Assembly (NCBI RefSeq): GCF_020103755.1 | Contig: NZ_JAHSQD010000004.1 | Coordinates: forward strand, 1 to 64,000 | DNA: 64,000 nucleotides | DNA from: Streptomyces sp. LS1784 | Lineage (GTDB): Bacteria; Actinomycetota; Actinomycetes; Streptomycetales; Streptomycetaceae | Direction of reading: 5' to 3' | In this document: positions 37,728 to 45,550 of the stretch, piece after piece | How positions within the stretch are numbered: the first letter of the stretch is position 1 | How the letters are laid out: each line of letters begins with the position of its first letter | Position numbers and translations under genes: made by a program | Notes under the pieces: model-generated | Told to the model about the DNA's origin: nothing | Databases searched by the model: none | Seen by the model: the letters and a program-made list of their open reading frames with translations, nothing else

Positions 37728-38700
37728 CGCTGCGGAGCCCCGGACCGCCCCGCAGCTCACCCGCCGGCGGGTTGCCCGGGATGCCCGGCAGGCCGGTGAG
37801 CTCGGTGGGCAACTCCCCTTGCAGGAGCGCCAGTCCGAGCGGAGTGAGGGTGTGCATGGCGGTGGTGCGGTTGCGCAACGTCGTGATCAGGCCCGCCTCG
37901 CGCAGCACGGTGGCCTGCTTGCTGGCACCGGAGAGGGAGATGCCGAGCCGGTCGGACAGATCGCCGGTGGTGCCGCTCTCGGACAGCGCGCGCAGGGCGG
38001 CCGCCCGGGTGGCTCCGACGAGGGCGGCCAGCGCCCGGTCGCCCTCGACCTCCGAGTCCTCGGGAGTCGACTCCAGGTCGTTGAGATCCAGCGGCACGGA
38101 GAAGACGAGCGCGGGCACGCCGGACTGCCGCTCGGAGCGCACGAGCACGCAGGTCTTGGGAGGGAGGAAGAGTGAGGGGCTCAGGATCAGGCCGCGCCCG
38201 TCGAGTTCGATGTCGAGATCGAGGTCGGACGCGATGCGCAGCTCCGAGGACTCCCAGGTCACCTTGGGGTGCAGGCCCGCGAGCAGGAACTCGATGCCGT
38301 TCGTGATGGCCATCCGCCCGCGCACGTCGCGCTCGATCTCCAGCCGGGCCTGCATGCGTGACCAGTAGGGCAGGATGCCCGCGCAGCAGAACAGGACGAC
38401 CACCTGGGCGAGGCTGCGAGCTCTGGCGCGTACGGCCGACGGCACCGAATCCGCGTCGGGCCCGTCCCGTTCGAGCAGCCACAGGAGATCGGGAATTACT
38501 CGGTACTCGGAGACGACCTTGTCCACGGCGGGCAGGTCGTCGCCAAGTCGCTCGCGCACGAACTTGTGCCAACCGACACCGCCGCGAGCACGGTCACGTC
38601 CGAAACGGTGAAGTGCGAAGAGCGCTTCGGACATCGGTCCTAAGGTGTGGACCATTCTTAAGCGCTGAATGTCTTCGCTGGTTACATGAATGCGCAACAC
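37717..38700 (-). CDS. Winged-helix transcriptional regulator (ArsR-like HTH at the C-terminus)
   Basis: Protein of 327 residues. The first ~220 residues form an unrecognised helical/beta domain starting RIHVTSEDIQRLRM. The ArsR-type winged helix follows at about 225-300 (LVGATRAAALRAL, DRLGISLSGASKQATVLREAGLI). The tail is rich in Gly/Pro. This layout, a sensor-like N-terminal domain before an ArsR DNA-binding domain, is common in actinomycetes. The GTG at 38700 has GGGGGCG upstream. Its 3' end overlaps the ABC-like gene. Cluster-linked regulation is likely; the ligand is unknown. Confidence 0.8.
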   Translation of the reverse strand: MLRIHVTSEDIQRLRMVHTLGPMSEALFALHRFGRDRARGGVGWHKFVRERLGDDLPAVDKVVSEYRVIPDLLWLLERDGPDADSVPSAVRARARSLAQVVVLFCCAGILPYWSRMQARLEIERDVRGRMAITNGIEFLLAGLHPKVTWESSELRIASDLDLDIELDGRGLILSPSLFLPPKTCVLVRSERQSGVPALVFSVPLDLNDLESTPEDSEVEGDRALAALVGATRAAALRALSESGTTGDLSDRLGISLSGASKQATVLREAGLITTLRNRTTAMHTLTPLGLALLQGELPTELTGLPGIPGNPPAGELRGGPGLRSARA

Positions 38701-39185
38701 TGTCGCCCCCGTGTCACACCTGATGCGCTTATGGCACGCAGAAGCCTACGGGTGTGCCACCGGCAATGGCAAGATCGAAATCTTCCGACTTTGCCCGGAC
38801 CGGGTGGCGGTGGTGACGTGGAGCCCTTGAGTGCTTGTCGAGCGGCGCTCGACCTCCTCCGTACTGTGCGGGCTGCGGCCGGGTGGCACCGGACACGCCC
38901 CGGGTCGGATCGCGGTGAACCTGCTGGTGAGGCTCGTCGACGGCTGCGAGGCGATCGCCGACCCGGCCCTGCCGCGCGGCCGGGGCGAGGTGCCGGTGCC
39001 TCCGTACGCGTCTCCGTCGGAGGCGCCGTCACCGAGCCGGTCCGGCAGACGGTCCGCGGCCGGCCCGATGTGTGCTCCCGCACTCGAACAGGACGGTGCC
39101 CCGGGCGCGCTCGCCACCGACGACCCCGGGGCGATGCGGATCGTGTCGAGTGGCGAGCCGGCGTTCGAGGGCGGCGAGGACGTCC
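38701..39185. other. Intergenic, no convincing gene
   Basis: A 485-base stretch between the regulator (minus, 5' end at 38700) and the hydroxylase gene (minus, 3' end at 39186). Plus-strand frames of 121-168 codons are open here but have no recognisable domain or ribosome site. It must contain the regulator's promoter; none stands out. Confidence 0.4.
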
Positions 39186-40214
39186 TCAGTAGATGACCCG
39201 CGACGCCGCCGACAACCGGGTGTGCCGGGACTTTCGCAGATCACGGGTGATATTCAGCCGACGCAGCCAACGGTCGGTGCCGTCGAAACGCGCCTGGAAG
39301 GGCTTACGGCCGTGAACCACACGGTAGTTGTCAATGAAAACGATATCGCCGGGAGTCAGGGCCACTCCGCCCATCGCGTCGTCCAGGGCCTTCCCGATCT
39401 TGTCCAGGACCCGCTGCTCGGATTCATCCTGCACGCCCTGCATGTAATAGGGGTCCAGCCGGACGTACGGATCCTTCGGCGAGCCGAAGAGAACCGCGAC
39501 CGGCTCGGGGGACTGCAGGGCGCTCTCCACCCGCTCGGCGCTGCGCCTCCTGAGCTCGGCCACTTCGGGATCCTCCTGGCCGCCCGCGACCTGGTTCTGC
39601 GGACGGTGCGAGTCGTCCGGCAGGATCCTGAAGCGCTCCTCCGCCAGGGCCGCGCGCGTCGCGTCGTCGAGCTGCGCGTCGGCGATGTCGGCGAAGGTGG
39701 TCTCCACCGCGTCGGGGTTGCGCAGGCACATGAGGGCCAGGTAGTCGGTGCGCAGGGGATGGAAGGCGTCCTCGGTGTGCCAGGCGAGCGTCTCCGCGCT
39801 TCCCCAGCCGATCTGGCCGTGTTCGTGGGCACGGATCGGGAAGATGTCGTGCATGACCCGCCCGTCCTGCTGGGTGGCCCAGCCGATCGGCTCGCCGAGC
39901 AGGCAGCTGATCAGCAGGAACGGGATGTCGAAGCGCAGCGTCGCGTCGGGCGCGGCCTTGTCGCGCCAGTCCGGCGGGGTGGGCCCGAGTTCCGCGTCCT
40001 CGACCGGCAGTCCGGACACGACCAGCACACCCGACGGCTCGGTCAGCTTGAAGTCGACCAGCGCCGTCCGCAGTTCGCGCGGCAACTCGTGCGCGTAGAC
40101 CTGGGCGGCCCGGTGCAGGGCGGGATCCTCGATGGTCGAGAAGCGCTCCGCGACCTCCGCGGTGACCTTCTCGATCGCGACGATGTCCTCGTCGCGCAAC
40201 TGCAGTTTCTGCAT
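39186..40214 (-). CDS. Fe(II)/2-oxoglutarate beta-hydroxylase of amino acids (VioC/AsnO/MppO family)
   Basis: Non-heme iron oxygenase of 342 residues. Iron ligands are His146 and Glu148 in AWHTEDAFHPLR and His301 in VVHGRKPF; the C-terminal LRRLNITRDLRKSR binds 2-oxoglutarate. This clavaminate-synthase-like family hydroxylates the beta carbon of arginine (VioC), asparagine (AsnO) or enduracididine (MppO). With MppP/Q/R-type genes in the same cluster, beta-hydroxylation of enduracididine is the best guess; free arginine or an aspartate-type residue remains possible. The ATG at 40214 has GGAGGAAG upstream, and the gene is 22 bases after the MFS gene in one operon. Confidence 0.9.
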   Translation of the reverse strand: MQKLQLRDEDIVAIEKVTAEVAERFSTIEDPALHRAAQVYAHELPRELRTALVDFKLTEPSGVLVVSGLPVEDAELGPTPPDWRDKAAPDATLRFDIPFLLISCLLGEPIGWATQQDGRVMHDIFPIRAHEHGQIGWGSAETLAWHTEDAFHPLRTDYLALMCLRNPDAVETTFADIADAQLDDATRAALAEERFRILPDDSHRPQNQVAGGQEDPEVAELRRRSAERVESALQSPEPVAVLFGSPKDPYVRLDPYYMQGVQDESEQRVLDKIGKALDDAMGGVALTPGDIVFIDNYRVVHGRKPFQARFDGTDRWLRRLNITRDLRKSRHTRLSAASRVIY

Positions 40215-40236
40215 CTTCTTCCTCCGGTGTCGGTGG

Positions 40237-41487
40237 TCAGGAGTGCGCCGGCTGCTGTACGGCCGACGGACGGGGCAGTGCGAGGCGGCGCAGGGTCGGG
40301 CTCAGGGTGGCGCCGCCGGCGACGGCCACCAGCAGAGCGGCCGCGCCGAGGATGCTCACGGCGCCGTCCCGGGTGCCGGCGGACAGCACGCCGGCGACGA
40401 CGGGGCCGGCCGTGGCGGCCAGTTCGGAGCCGAGACCGACCAGGCCGGACAGGCGGCCGCGCATGCCGTCGGGCACGGCCGACAGTTGGCAGGTGATCAC
40501 GGTCGTGTTCGCGATCGGCATGGCCATCGCGGCCACGCCCAGCAGGATGCCGAGCGGCACGCCGCGCGGTGCGTACGCCATGACGGCGGCGACGGCGGCG
40601 AAGACCCAGGTCGAGCCGATGACCAGCGCCGCCGGCGACAGCGCCGCCGCGTGCAGACGGTCGGCGACCAGGGCGCCGACCAGGCCGCCCGCGCCGAAGC
40701 ACGTCATCATCAGGCCCATCTGCCCGGGTGCGACGTGGTCCTCGCCCGACACGATGAGCACGAGCACGACCAGGGTGTGGAACGCGAGGTTCACACCGAC
40801 GATCCAGGCCATCGTCGCCCGGATGACCGGCATGCGCAGCAGCGTCCTGAACCCGTCGGGCCGCGGTGGGGCGGCAGCGGCGGTCCCCTCGTCGGCCGAG
40901 GGCCCGGCGGCGCGGTGCGGCAGGTGCAGTGCCGCCAGCGCCAGGAACGACACCGCGAGCGCCGACGTGTTCAGCGTGAACGGCAGCACCTCGTACAGCC
41001 CGAACGTGAAGCCGGCCAGTGCCGGACCGATCAGGAGCGCGGCGAACGGCCGGGCCGCGTTGCGTGCCAGCGCCTGCGGCAGCTGGTCCTCCGGCACGAC
41101 CTGGGGCAGGGCCGCGTTCTCGGCCGGGACGAAGATGCCGGCGGCCGCGCCCTCGACGACCGCCACGAGCAGGACCTGCCACAGCGGGCAGTCGCCCAGC
41201 AGGACGGCGACGGCGATGCTGAGCATCGCCACCGTACGGACGCCCTGGGCCACCACCATCACCCGCTTGCGGTTCACGCGGTCGGCCAGCGCCCCGGCGG
41301 GCAGGCTGACCAGCGTACGGGCGCCGGCGAGCACGGCGGCGACACCGGAGACGGCGGCCGCCGAGCCTCCGTGGGCGAGCAGGAGGAGCGGGAACGCGAT
41401 GTACGCGATCTCGGCGGCCATCTCGGACAGGAACATGCCGGACCAGAGGATGCGGTAGTTCCGGTTGCGTGGCAGGGGTGTGGTCAT
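40237..41487 (-). CDS. MFS transporter (EntS-like exporter)
   Basis: Membrane protein of 416 residues with about 11-12 hydrophobic helices and the MFS loop motif GALADRVNRKR after helix 2. It resembles the enterobactin-exporter group often found in NRPS clusters. I chose the ATG at 41487 (MTTPLPRNRNYR), preceded by AGGGAAG; the open frame extends to 41835 without similarity. It heads the operon with the beta-hydroxylase and is divergent from the GT39-like gene; the 257-base gap probably carries both promoters. Confidence 0.92.
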   Translation of the reverse strand: MTTPLPRNRNYRILWSGMFLSEMAAEIAYIAFPLLLLAHGGSAAAVSGVAAVLAGARTLVSLPAGALADRVNRKRVMVVAQGVRTVAMLSIAVAVLLGDCPLWQVLLVAVVEGAAAGIFVPAENAALPQVVPEDQLPQALARNAARPFAALLIGPALAGFTFGLYEVLPFTLNTSALAVSFLALAALHLPHRAAGPSADEGTAAAAPPRPDGFRTLLRMPVIRATMAWIVGVNLAFHTLVVLVLIVSGEDHVAPGQMGLMMTCFGAGGLVGALVADRLHAAALSPAALVIGSTWVFAAVAAVMAYAPRGVPLGILLGVAAMAMPIANTTVITCQLSAVPDGMRGRLSGLVGLGSELAATAGPVVAGVLSAGTRDGAVSILGAAALLVAVAGGATLSPTLRRLALPRPSAVQQPAHS

Positions 41488-41744
41488 GCCGTGGCTTCCC
41501 TGTGAGACGGCAGCTGACGTCACCGAGTGTTCCGGCGGAGGGGGGATCCCGCCATGAAGTTGACCCGTGGATGAAATTCCGAGGCCAGCCGTGTCCCCGC
41601 CCCGGGCTCGGGCCACCGTCCGGCCTGCGCAATGTCGGCACGGTTCAAGTTCGTTGAGGACGGAGGTGCGCGCCTCGATATTTAAGGGCTGAGTCGTGCC
41701 CGGCATCCGGCACGGCAGCGAGCCACGACGGCATGGAGTCCCTA

Positions 41745-43325
41745 ATGACTTTCGCGACAGCGACCGCTTCCTCGGAACAAGAGGCGTCCAAGCCGCCCGA
41801 GGGGTTGACCCCCGTGCCCTGGCGGCCGGTGTCACTGGCCGCCGCCGCGATGACGGTGTGCCTGCTGGCGCTGGCCACCCGGCACGGCTACCACATCGAC
41901 GAGCTCTACACCCGGGTGGCGAGCAGCCATCTCGCGTGGGGCTACATCGACCAGCCGCCGCTCGTCGCGCTCGTCGGCAAGGTCGAGATCGCGGTGTTCG
42001 GGGACAACCTCTTCGGCTTCCGCGTGATGCCGGCGCTCATGGCCGCCGTGGCCGTGCTGCTCGCCCCGCTGATCGCCCGCGAGCTGGGCGGCGGCACCCG
42101 GGCGCAGAAGCTCGCGGCGTACCTGGCGTTCGCGTCGGGCCTGGTCATGTTCACCGGCCACATCATGGGCACGAACAACTGGGACGAGCTGTCCTGGATC
42201 ACGGCGTCCTGGCTGCTGATCCGGATGGTGCGCACCCGCGACACCCGCCTGTGGTGGGCGATCGGCGTCGTGGTCGGCGTCGGCCTGACCGCGAAGTACC
42301 TGCTGGTTCTCCTGCTCCTGTGCCTCGGGGCCGGTCTGCTGGTGTTCGGACCGCGGTGGGTGTTCCGGACCTGGCGGTTCCCGGCCGCGATCGGCGTGGC
42401 CGCGGTCATCGCCTCGCCGGTGCTGATCTGGCAGGTGACGCACGGCATGCCGCAGCTGGAGATGAGCGCCGCGCTGTCCAAGGCGCTGGACTCCCTGTCC
42501 CGCAGCACCTTCCTCCCGACGCAGCTCCTCCTCATCGGGCTCTTCCTGAACCCGGTGTGGATCGCCGGGCTGGTCGCGCTGCTGCGTCGTCCCGAGTGGC
42601 GCGCCTACCGGTTCGTCGGCTGGTCGTACCCGCTGATGTGCGTCGTGCTGCTGATCATCGGGGGGCAAGGCGCCTACACGACCTCGCTGCAGTACGTCCT
42701 CCTCGCCGCGGGGGCCGTGGTCGTCGACCGGTGGATGCGCAGCGGCAAGCGAATCGGGGTGATCGGCGGGCTGGCCGTGCTCAACGGGGCGATGTCCGCG
42801 GTCCTGGTGCTGCCCACGCTCCCGATCGACACGTACGCGGACAACCCGGTCCTCAAGGAGCTGGCCATCGTCCAGTTCGACCAGGTCGGCTGGCCCGAGA
42901 TGACCCGGCAGGTGAGCAGCATCTACCACTCGCTGCCGGCGGACGAGCAGGCGCGCACCGTCGTCTACGGCAACCACTACGGCCAGGCCGGCGCGATCGA
43001 CAAGTGGGGGCCGACGTACGGGCTGCCGAAGGCGTACAGCGGCCACAACTCGTACGCCGACTTCGGGCGGCCCGGCGACGACAAGACGACCGTGATCACC
43101 ATCGGCGCCGACCCGAAGACGTTCGGGGAGCTCTTCCAGTCGTGCGAGGAGCGCGGCCAGTACAAGAACGACCTGCCGGTGTCCGACAACGACCAGAAGT
43201 TCATGGTGTGCCGTGGCCCGCTGAAGCCCTGGTCGCAGATATGGGAGAAGCTGCGCTGGATCGGCTTCCAGTGCCCCTACACGGCCGAGGCGATCACGGC
43301 CAACAGCACCAAGGGCTGCGACTGA
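41745..43325 (+). CDS. GT39/ArnT-like membrane glycosyltransferase, likely polyprenyl-phosphomannose dependent
   Basis: Polytopic protein of 526 residues. The first extracytoplasmic loop has Asp52-Glu53 in HIDELYTRV and Asp69 in GYIDQPPLVALVGK, the signature of the GT-C/ArnT class that takes sugars from polyprenyl phosphate on the outer face. About 10-11 helices fill residues 30-360, followed by a soluble domain of about 150 residues. I chose the ATG at 41745 because GGAG lies just before it; the ATG at 41733 has no ribosome site. In mannopeptimycin, comparable enzymes attach mannose after export. The phosphomannose synthase at 8057 could supply its donor. Confidence 0.88.
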   Translation: MTFATATASSEQEASKPPEGLTPVPWRPVSLAAAAMTVCLLALATRHGYHIDELYTRVASSHLAWGYIDQPPLVALVGKVEIAVFGDNLFGFRVMPALMAAVAVLLAPLIARELGGGTRAQKLAAYLAFASGLVMFTGHIMGTNNWDELSWITASWLLIRMVRTRDTRLWWAIGVVVGVGLTAKYLLVLLLLCLGAGLLVFGPRWVFRTWRFPAAIGVAAVIASPVLIWQVTHGMPQLEMSAALSKALDSLSRSTFLPTQLLLIGLFLNPVWIAGLVALLRRPEWRAYRFVGWSYPLMCVVLLIIGGQGAYTTSLQYVLLAAGAVVVDRWMRSGKRIGVIGGLAVLNGAMSAVLVLPTLPIDTYADNPVLKELAIVQFDQVGWPEMTRQVSSIYHSLPADEQARTVVYGNHYGQAGAIDKWGPTYGLPKAYSGHNSYADFGRPGDDKTTVITIGADPKTFGELFQSCEERGQYKNDLPVSDNDQKFMVCRGPLKPWSQIWEKLRWIGFQCPYTAEAITANSTKGCD

Positions 43326-43344
43326 CCGGTACGGGTGACGTACG

Positions 43345-43388
43345 GGCCGGCCGGCTTCCGCTCCTTCCGGAGCGGTGGCCGGCCGGCC
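43345..43388. terminator. Long hairpin terminator between convergent genes
   Basis: Nested inverted repeat: outer GGCCGGCCGGC / GGCCGGCCGGCC arms and inner CCGCTCC-TTCC-GGAGCGG. It separates the peptide cluster from the signalling operon that follows on the other strand. Confidence 0.85.
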
Positions 43389-43401
43389 GCGCGGTCGGGT
43401 C

Positions 43402-44163
43402 TCAGCAGCGCACCAACAGGGCGGTGATGTTGTCCCGGCCGCCGGCGTTCATCGCGGCGACCCAGAGGGCCTTCACCGCCCGGACGTCGTCGTCGGGGTT
43501 CCCGGCGAGGATCACTTCCATCTCGGCCACGTCCACCAGGTCCGACAGCCCGTCGCTGCAGAGCAGCCACCGGCTGCCCGGGACGTACCGCTCGGTGCCG
43601 GTGTGCGGGTGGACGGGCTCGAAGGACGCGGCACCGCCGAGGGTCTGGAGGACGAGGTTCGTAGGGGTGGCTGCCCGCCCCGGCTCGTCCCGGTCCGTCA
43701 CGGGAGAGTCGTCCACCGACACCTGCCCCAGGTAGCCGCCGTCCTCGCGGTAGAGGCGGGAGTCGCCGACGTTGAACCAGAACACCCGGCCGGGGGTCAG
43801 CCACAGTCCCACGGCCGTGGTTCCCGCACCGGCACACGCCGGGTCCGCTTCGGCCAGCTCGTACAGCTCCGTGTTGATCTCCCGGAGCAGCTCGCCGACG
43901 CCGGTGCTCCGGGCGCGCTCCGCCAGCCTGCGGACGGTGAGGGCCGCGGCGATCTCGCCGGCGTTGTGGCCACCGAGCCCGTCGGCGACCGCGACCACGG
44001 TCGGTTCCTCGACCAGCAGCCGCACCACGACGGGATCGACGGTGTCCACACCGGCCGCGGTCAGCGACCCGATGACGAACGCGTCCTCGTTGCCGCCGCG
44101 GACGGCGCCGCGGTGGGTCATCGCGGTGACGGTCACCTCGACCACGTCCCGGGGGCCGGTCAT
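43402..44163 (-). CDS. PP2C-family Ser/Thr protein phosphatase
   Basis: Soluble metal-dependent phosphatase of 253 residues. Motifs are RGGNEDAFVIG, VADGLGGHNAGE, NVGDSRLYR, CSDGLSDLV and GGRDNITALLV, with all metal-binding aspartates present. It is the last gene of the six-gene operon, overlapping the FHA gene (ATGA). It should reverse the phosphorylation laid down by the kinase encoded at the operon head, giving a closed kinase/phosphatase/FHA circuit. Confidence 0.95.
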   Translation of the reverse strand: MTGPRDVVEVTVTAMTHRGAVRGGNEDAFVIGSLTAAGVDTVDPVVVRLLVEEPTVVAVADGLGGHNAGEIAAALTVRRLAERARSTGVGELLREINTELYELAEADPACAGAGTTAVGLWLTPGRVFWFNVGDSRLYREDGGYLGQVSVDDSPVTDRDEPGRAATPTNLVLQTLGGAASFEPVHPHTGTERYVPGSRWLLCSDGLSDLVDVAEMEVILAGNPDDDVRAVKALWVAAMNAGGRDNITALLVRC

Positions 44164-44867
44164 CGCCGGTCCCCTTCACCCGGCTGGTCGACGGTGATCC
44201 CGAGCGTGCAGTCCGCCGCCAGCCTCAGCACGTCGCCGTCCCGCAGGGGTGTCCGCGCGCCGGCGCTGACCGGGCTGCTGTTCACGAAGGTGCCGTTGGT
44301 GGAGTGCTCGTCCCGTACCCACGCGGTGCCGTCCGGTTCCAGGCCGACGGTCGCGTGCTGACGGGACACGTTGTCGTAGCGTTCCAGCAGGCCGCGCGTG
44401 GTGTGGGCGGCCGGAGCGCGGCCGAGGAGCAGGGTGCTGCCCGGCGTCACGGTGCGCTCCACCGCACCGAACCGGATCCGCAGGACGACGGTGGGGATGT
44501 CGCGGCGGGTCGCGTGCACGTCCCCGGCCTGCTCGCCGGCGCCGGCGGCACGGGACGGGCTCGCCTCGCCCAGCATCCGCTGGCAGGCCACGCACACCTG
44601 GTTGGTCGGCACCGGAACCGGGGCTCCGCAGTGCGGGCAGACCCGGGGCTGCTCCTCCTCGGCCGGGTCGCCCCCGTCCGCCGTCCCCGGGGTCCCCGCC
44701 CCGGCCGCGGGCACGAGCGGGGGCACGGACGGGGGTGGGGGCACGGGCGGCCCGGGCAGCGGGTACCGGGCGACGACGGGACGGCTGAGGTTTCCCGAGC
44801 ATCCCCGGCAGATCAGATCGTCGTCCTCCGCCGCCAGGCCGCAGGACGAACAGATCAGCTGCGCCAT
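44160..44867 (-). CDS. Zinc-ribbon and FHA-domain protein
   Basis: Protein of 235 residues. Two CxxC pairs form ribbon 1 (CSSCG and CRGC, within the first 23 residues). A Pro-rich linker leads to ribbon 2 (CPHCG and CVAC). The C-terminal FHA domain (about 130-225) has LLLGR, SRQHATV and STNGTFVN, the residues that bind phosphothreonine. It is the probable reader of the operon's kinase. Its ATG at 44867 lies inside the end of the radical-SAM gene (13-base overlap), indicating tight coupling. Confidence 0.93.
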   Translation of the reverse strand: MAQLICSSCGLAAEDDDLICRGCSGNLSRPVVARYPLPGPPVPPPPSVPPLVPAAGAGTPGTADGGDPAEEEQPRVCPHCGAPVPVPTNQVCVACQRMLGEASPSRAAGAGEQAGDVHATRRDIPTVVLRIRFGAVERTVTPGSTLLLGRAPAAHTTRGLLERYDNVSRQHATVGLEPDGTAWVRDEHSTNGTFVNSSPVSAGARTPLRDGDVLRLAADCTLGITVDQPGEGDRR

Positions 44868-45550
44868 GACACCCCTTCCATGGTGATGCCGGCCGATCGG
44901 AGCCGGGCGCTCAGGCGGTCCATGTCGCCCTGGCGGGGAACGCCGATGAACCAGATGCGGCCGTCGGCCACCTCGACCTGCATGGGCGGGGAGTCGACGG
45001 AGCCGCTTCCCTCGTACCGCTCGCGCCCGAGATCGGTCAGTGCGGTCAGACGCTGGTTGCTCGAACCCCTCCAGCGCAGTCCGGGGCTGTTGAGGCGCTC
45101 GACGTACGGACCGGTGAGCACCGCGTCGCAGTGGTCCAGGAGCGCGGAGTGCTCCCTCCTCAGCCGGGCGAGGGAGTACCCGCTGTAGACGAGCACGTCC
45201 AGGGGCGCGGTCCGCTCGCGGCGCCAGGCGCCGACCCACTCCAGGAGCGCGGCGAGCGCTTCGGGCTGCTGGAACGGCTCTCCCCCCGAGACCGTGATCC
45301 CGTCGAGCGGATCGGGCAGGCCGGAAAGCCAGTCCTGGAGTGCTGCGAGGTCCACGAAGGTGCCGGGATCGGCCGTCCAGGTGTCCCGGGAGACGCACCC
45401 GGCACAGCCGATCGTGCAGCCCTGCGTCCAGATGCCCGCCCGGGTCCCGGGGCCCAGCGAGGTCACCGGGTAGTGCGCCTTGTTCAGCATCAGCCTGACG
45501 GGGCCGGGGCCGGGTCCGGGGACGGCGGGGGAGTCGGGGGAGGGCGTCAT
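44855..45550 (-). CDS. Small 4Fe-4S radical-SAM protein (NrdG/activase-like)
   Basis: Protein of 231 residues. Cys45, Cys49 and Cys52 in TQGCTIGCAGCVS form the CxxxCxxC cluster motif, followed by ITVSGGEPFQQPEALAALL, the SAM-binding GGE segment. The fold resembles anaerobic ribonucleotide reductase activase and pyruvate formate-lyase activase, which install a glycyl radical on a partner. No glycyl-radical enzyme is visible nearby, so the target here is unknown. It overlaps both neighbours in the kinase/AAA/FHA/PP2C operon. A Gly/Pro stretch precedes the core. Confidence 0.9.
   Translation of the reverse strand: MTPSPDSPAVPGPGPGPVRLMLNKAHYPVTSLGPGTRAGIWTQGCTIGCAGCVSRDTWTADPGTFVDLAALQDWLSGLPDPLDGITVSGGEPFQQPEALAALLEWVGAWRRERTAPLDVLVYSGYSLARLRREHSALLDHCDAVLTGPYVERLNSPGLRWRGSSNQRLTALTDLGRERYEGSGSVDSPPMQVEVADGRIWFIGVPRQGDMDRLSARLRSAGITMEGVSWRS

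Noticed and set aside
38686..39196. Overlapping plus-strand frames of 121-168 codons
   Set aside because: No ribosome site or domain, two competing frames of similar quality, and overlap with gene ends on the other strand.
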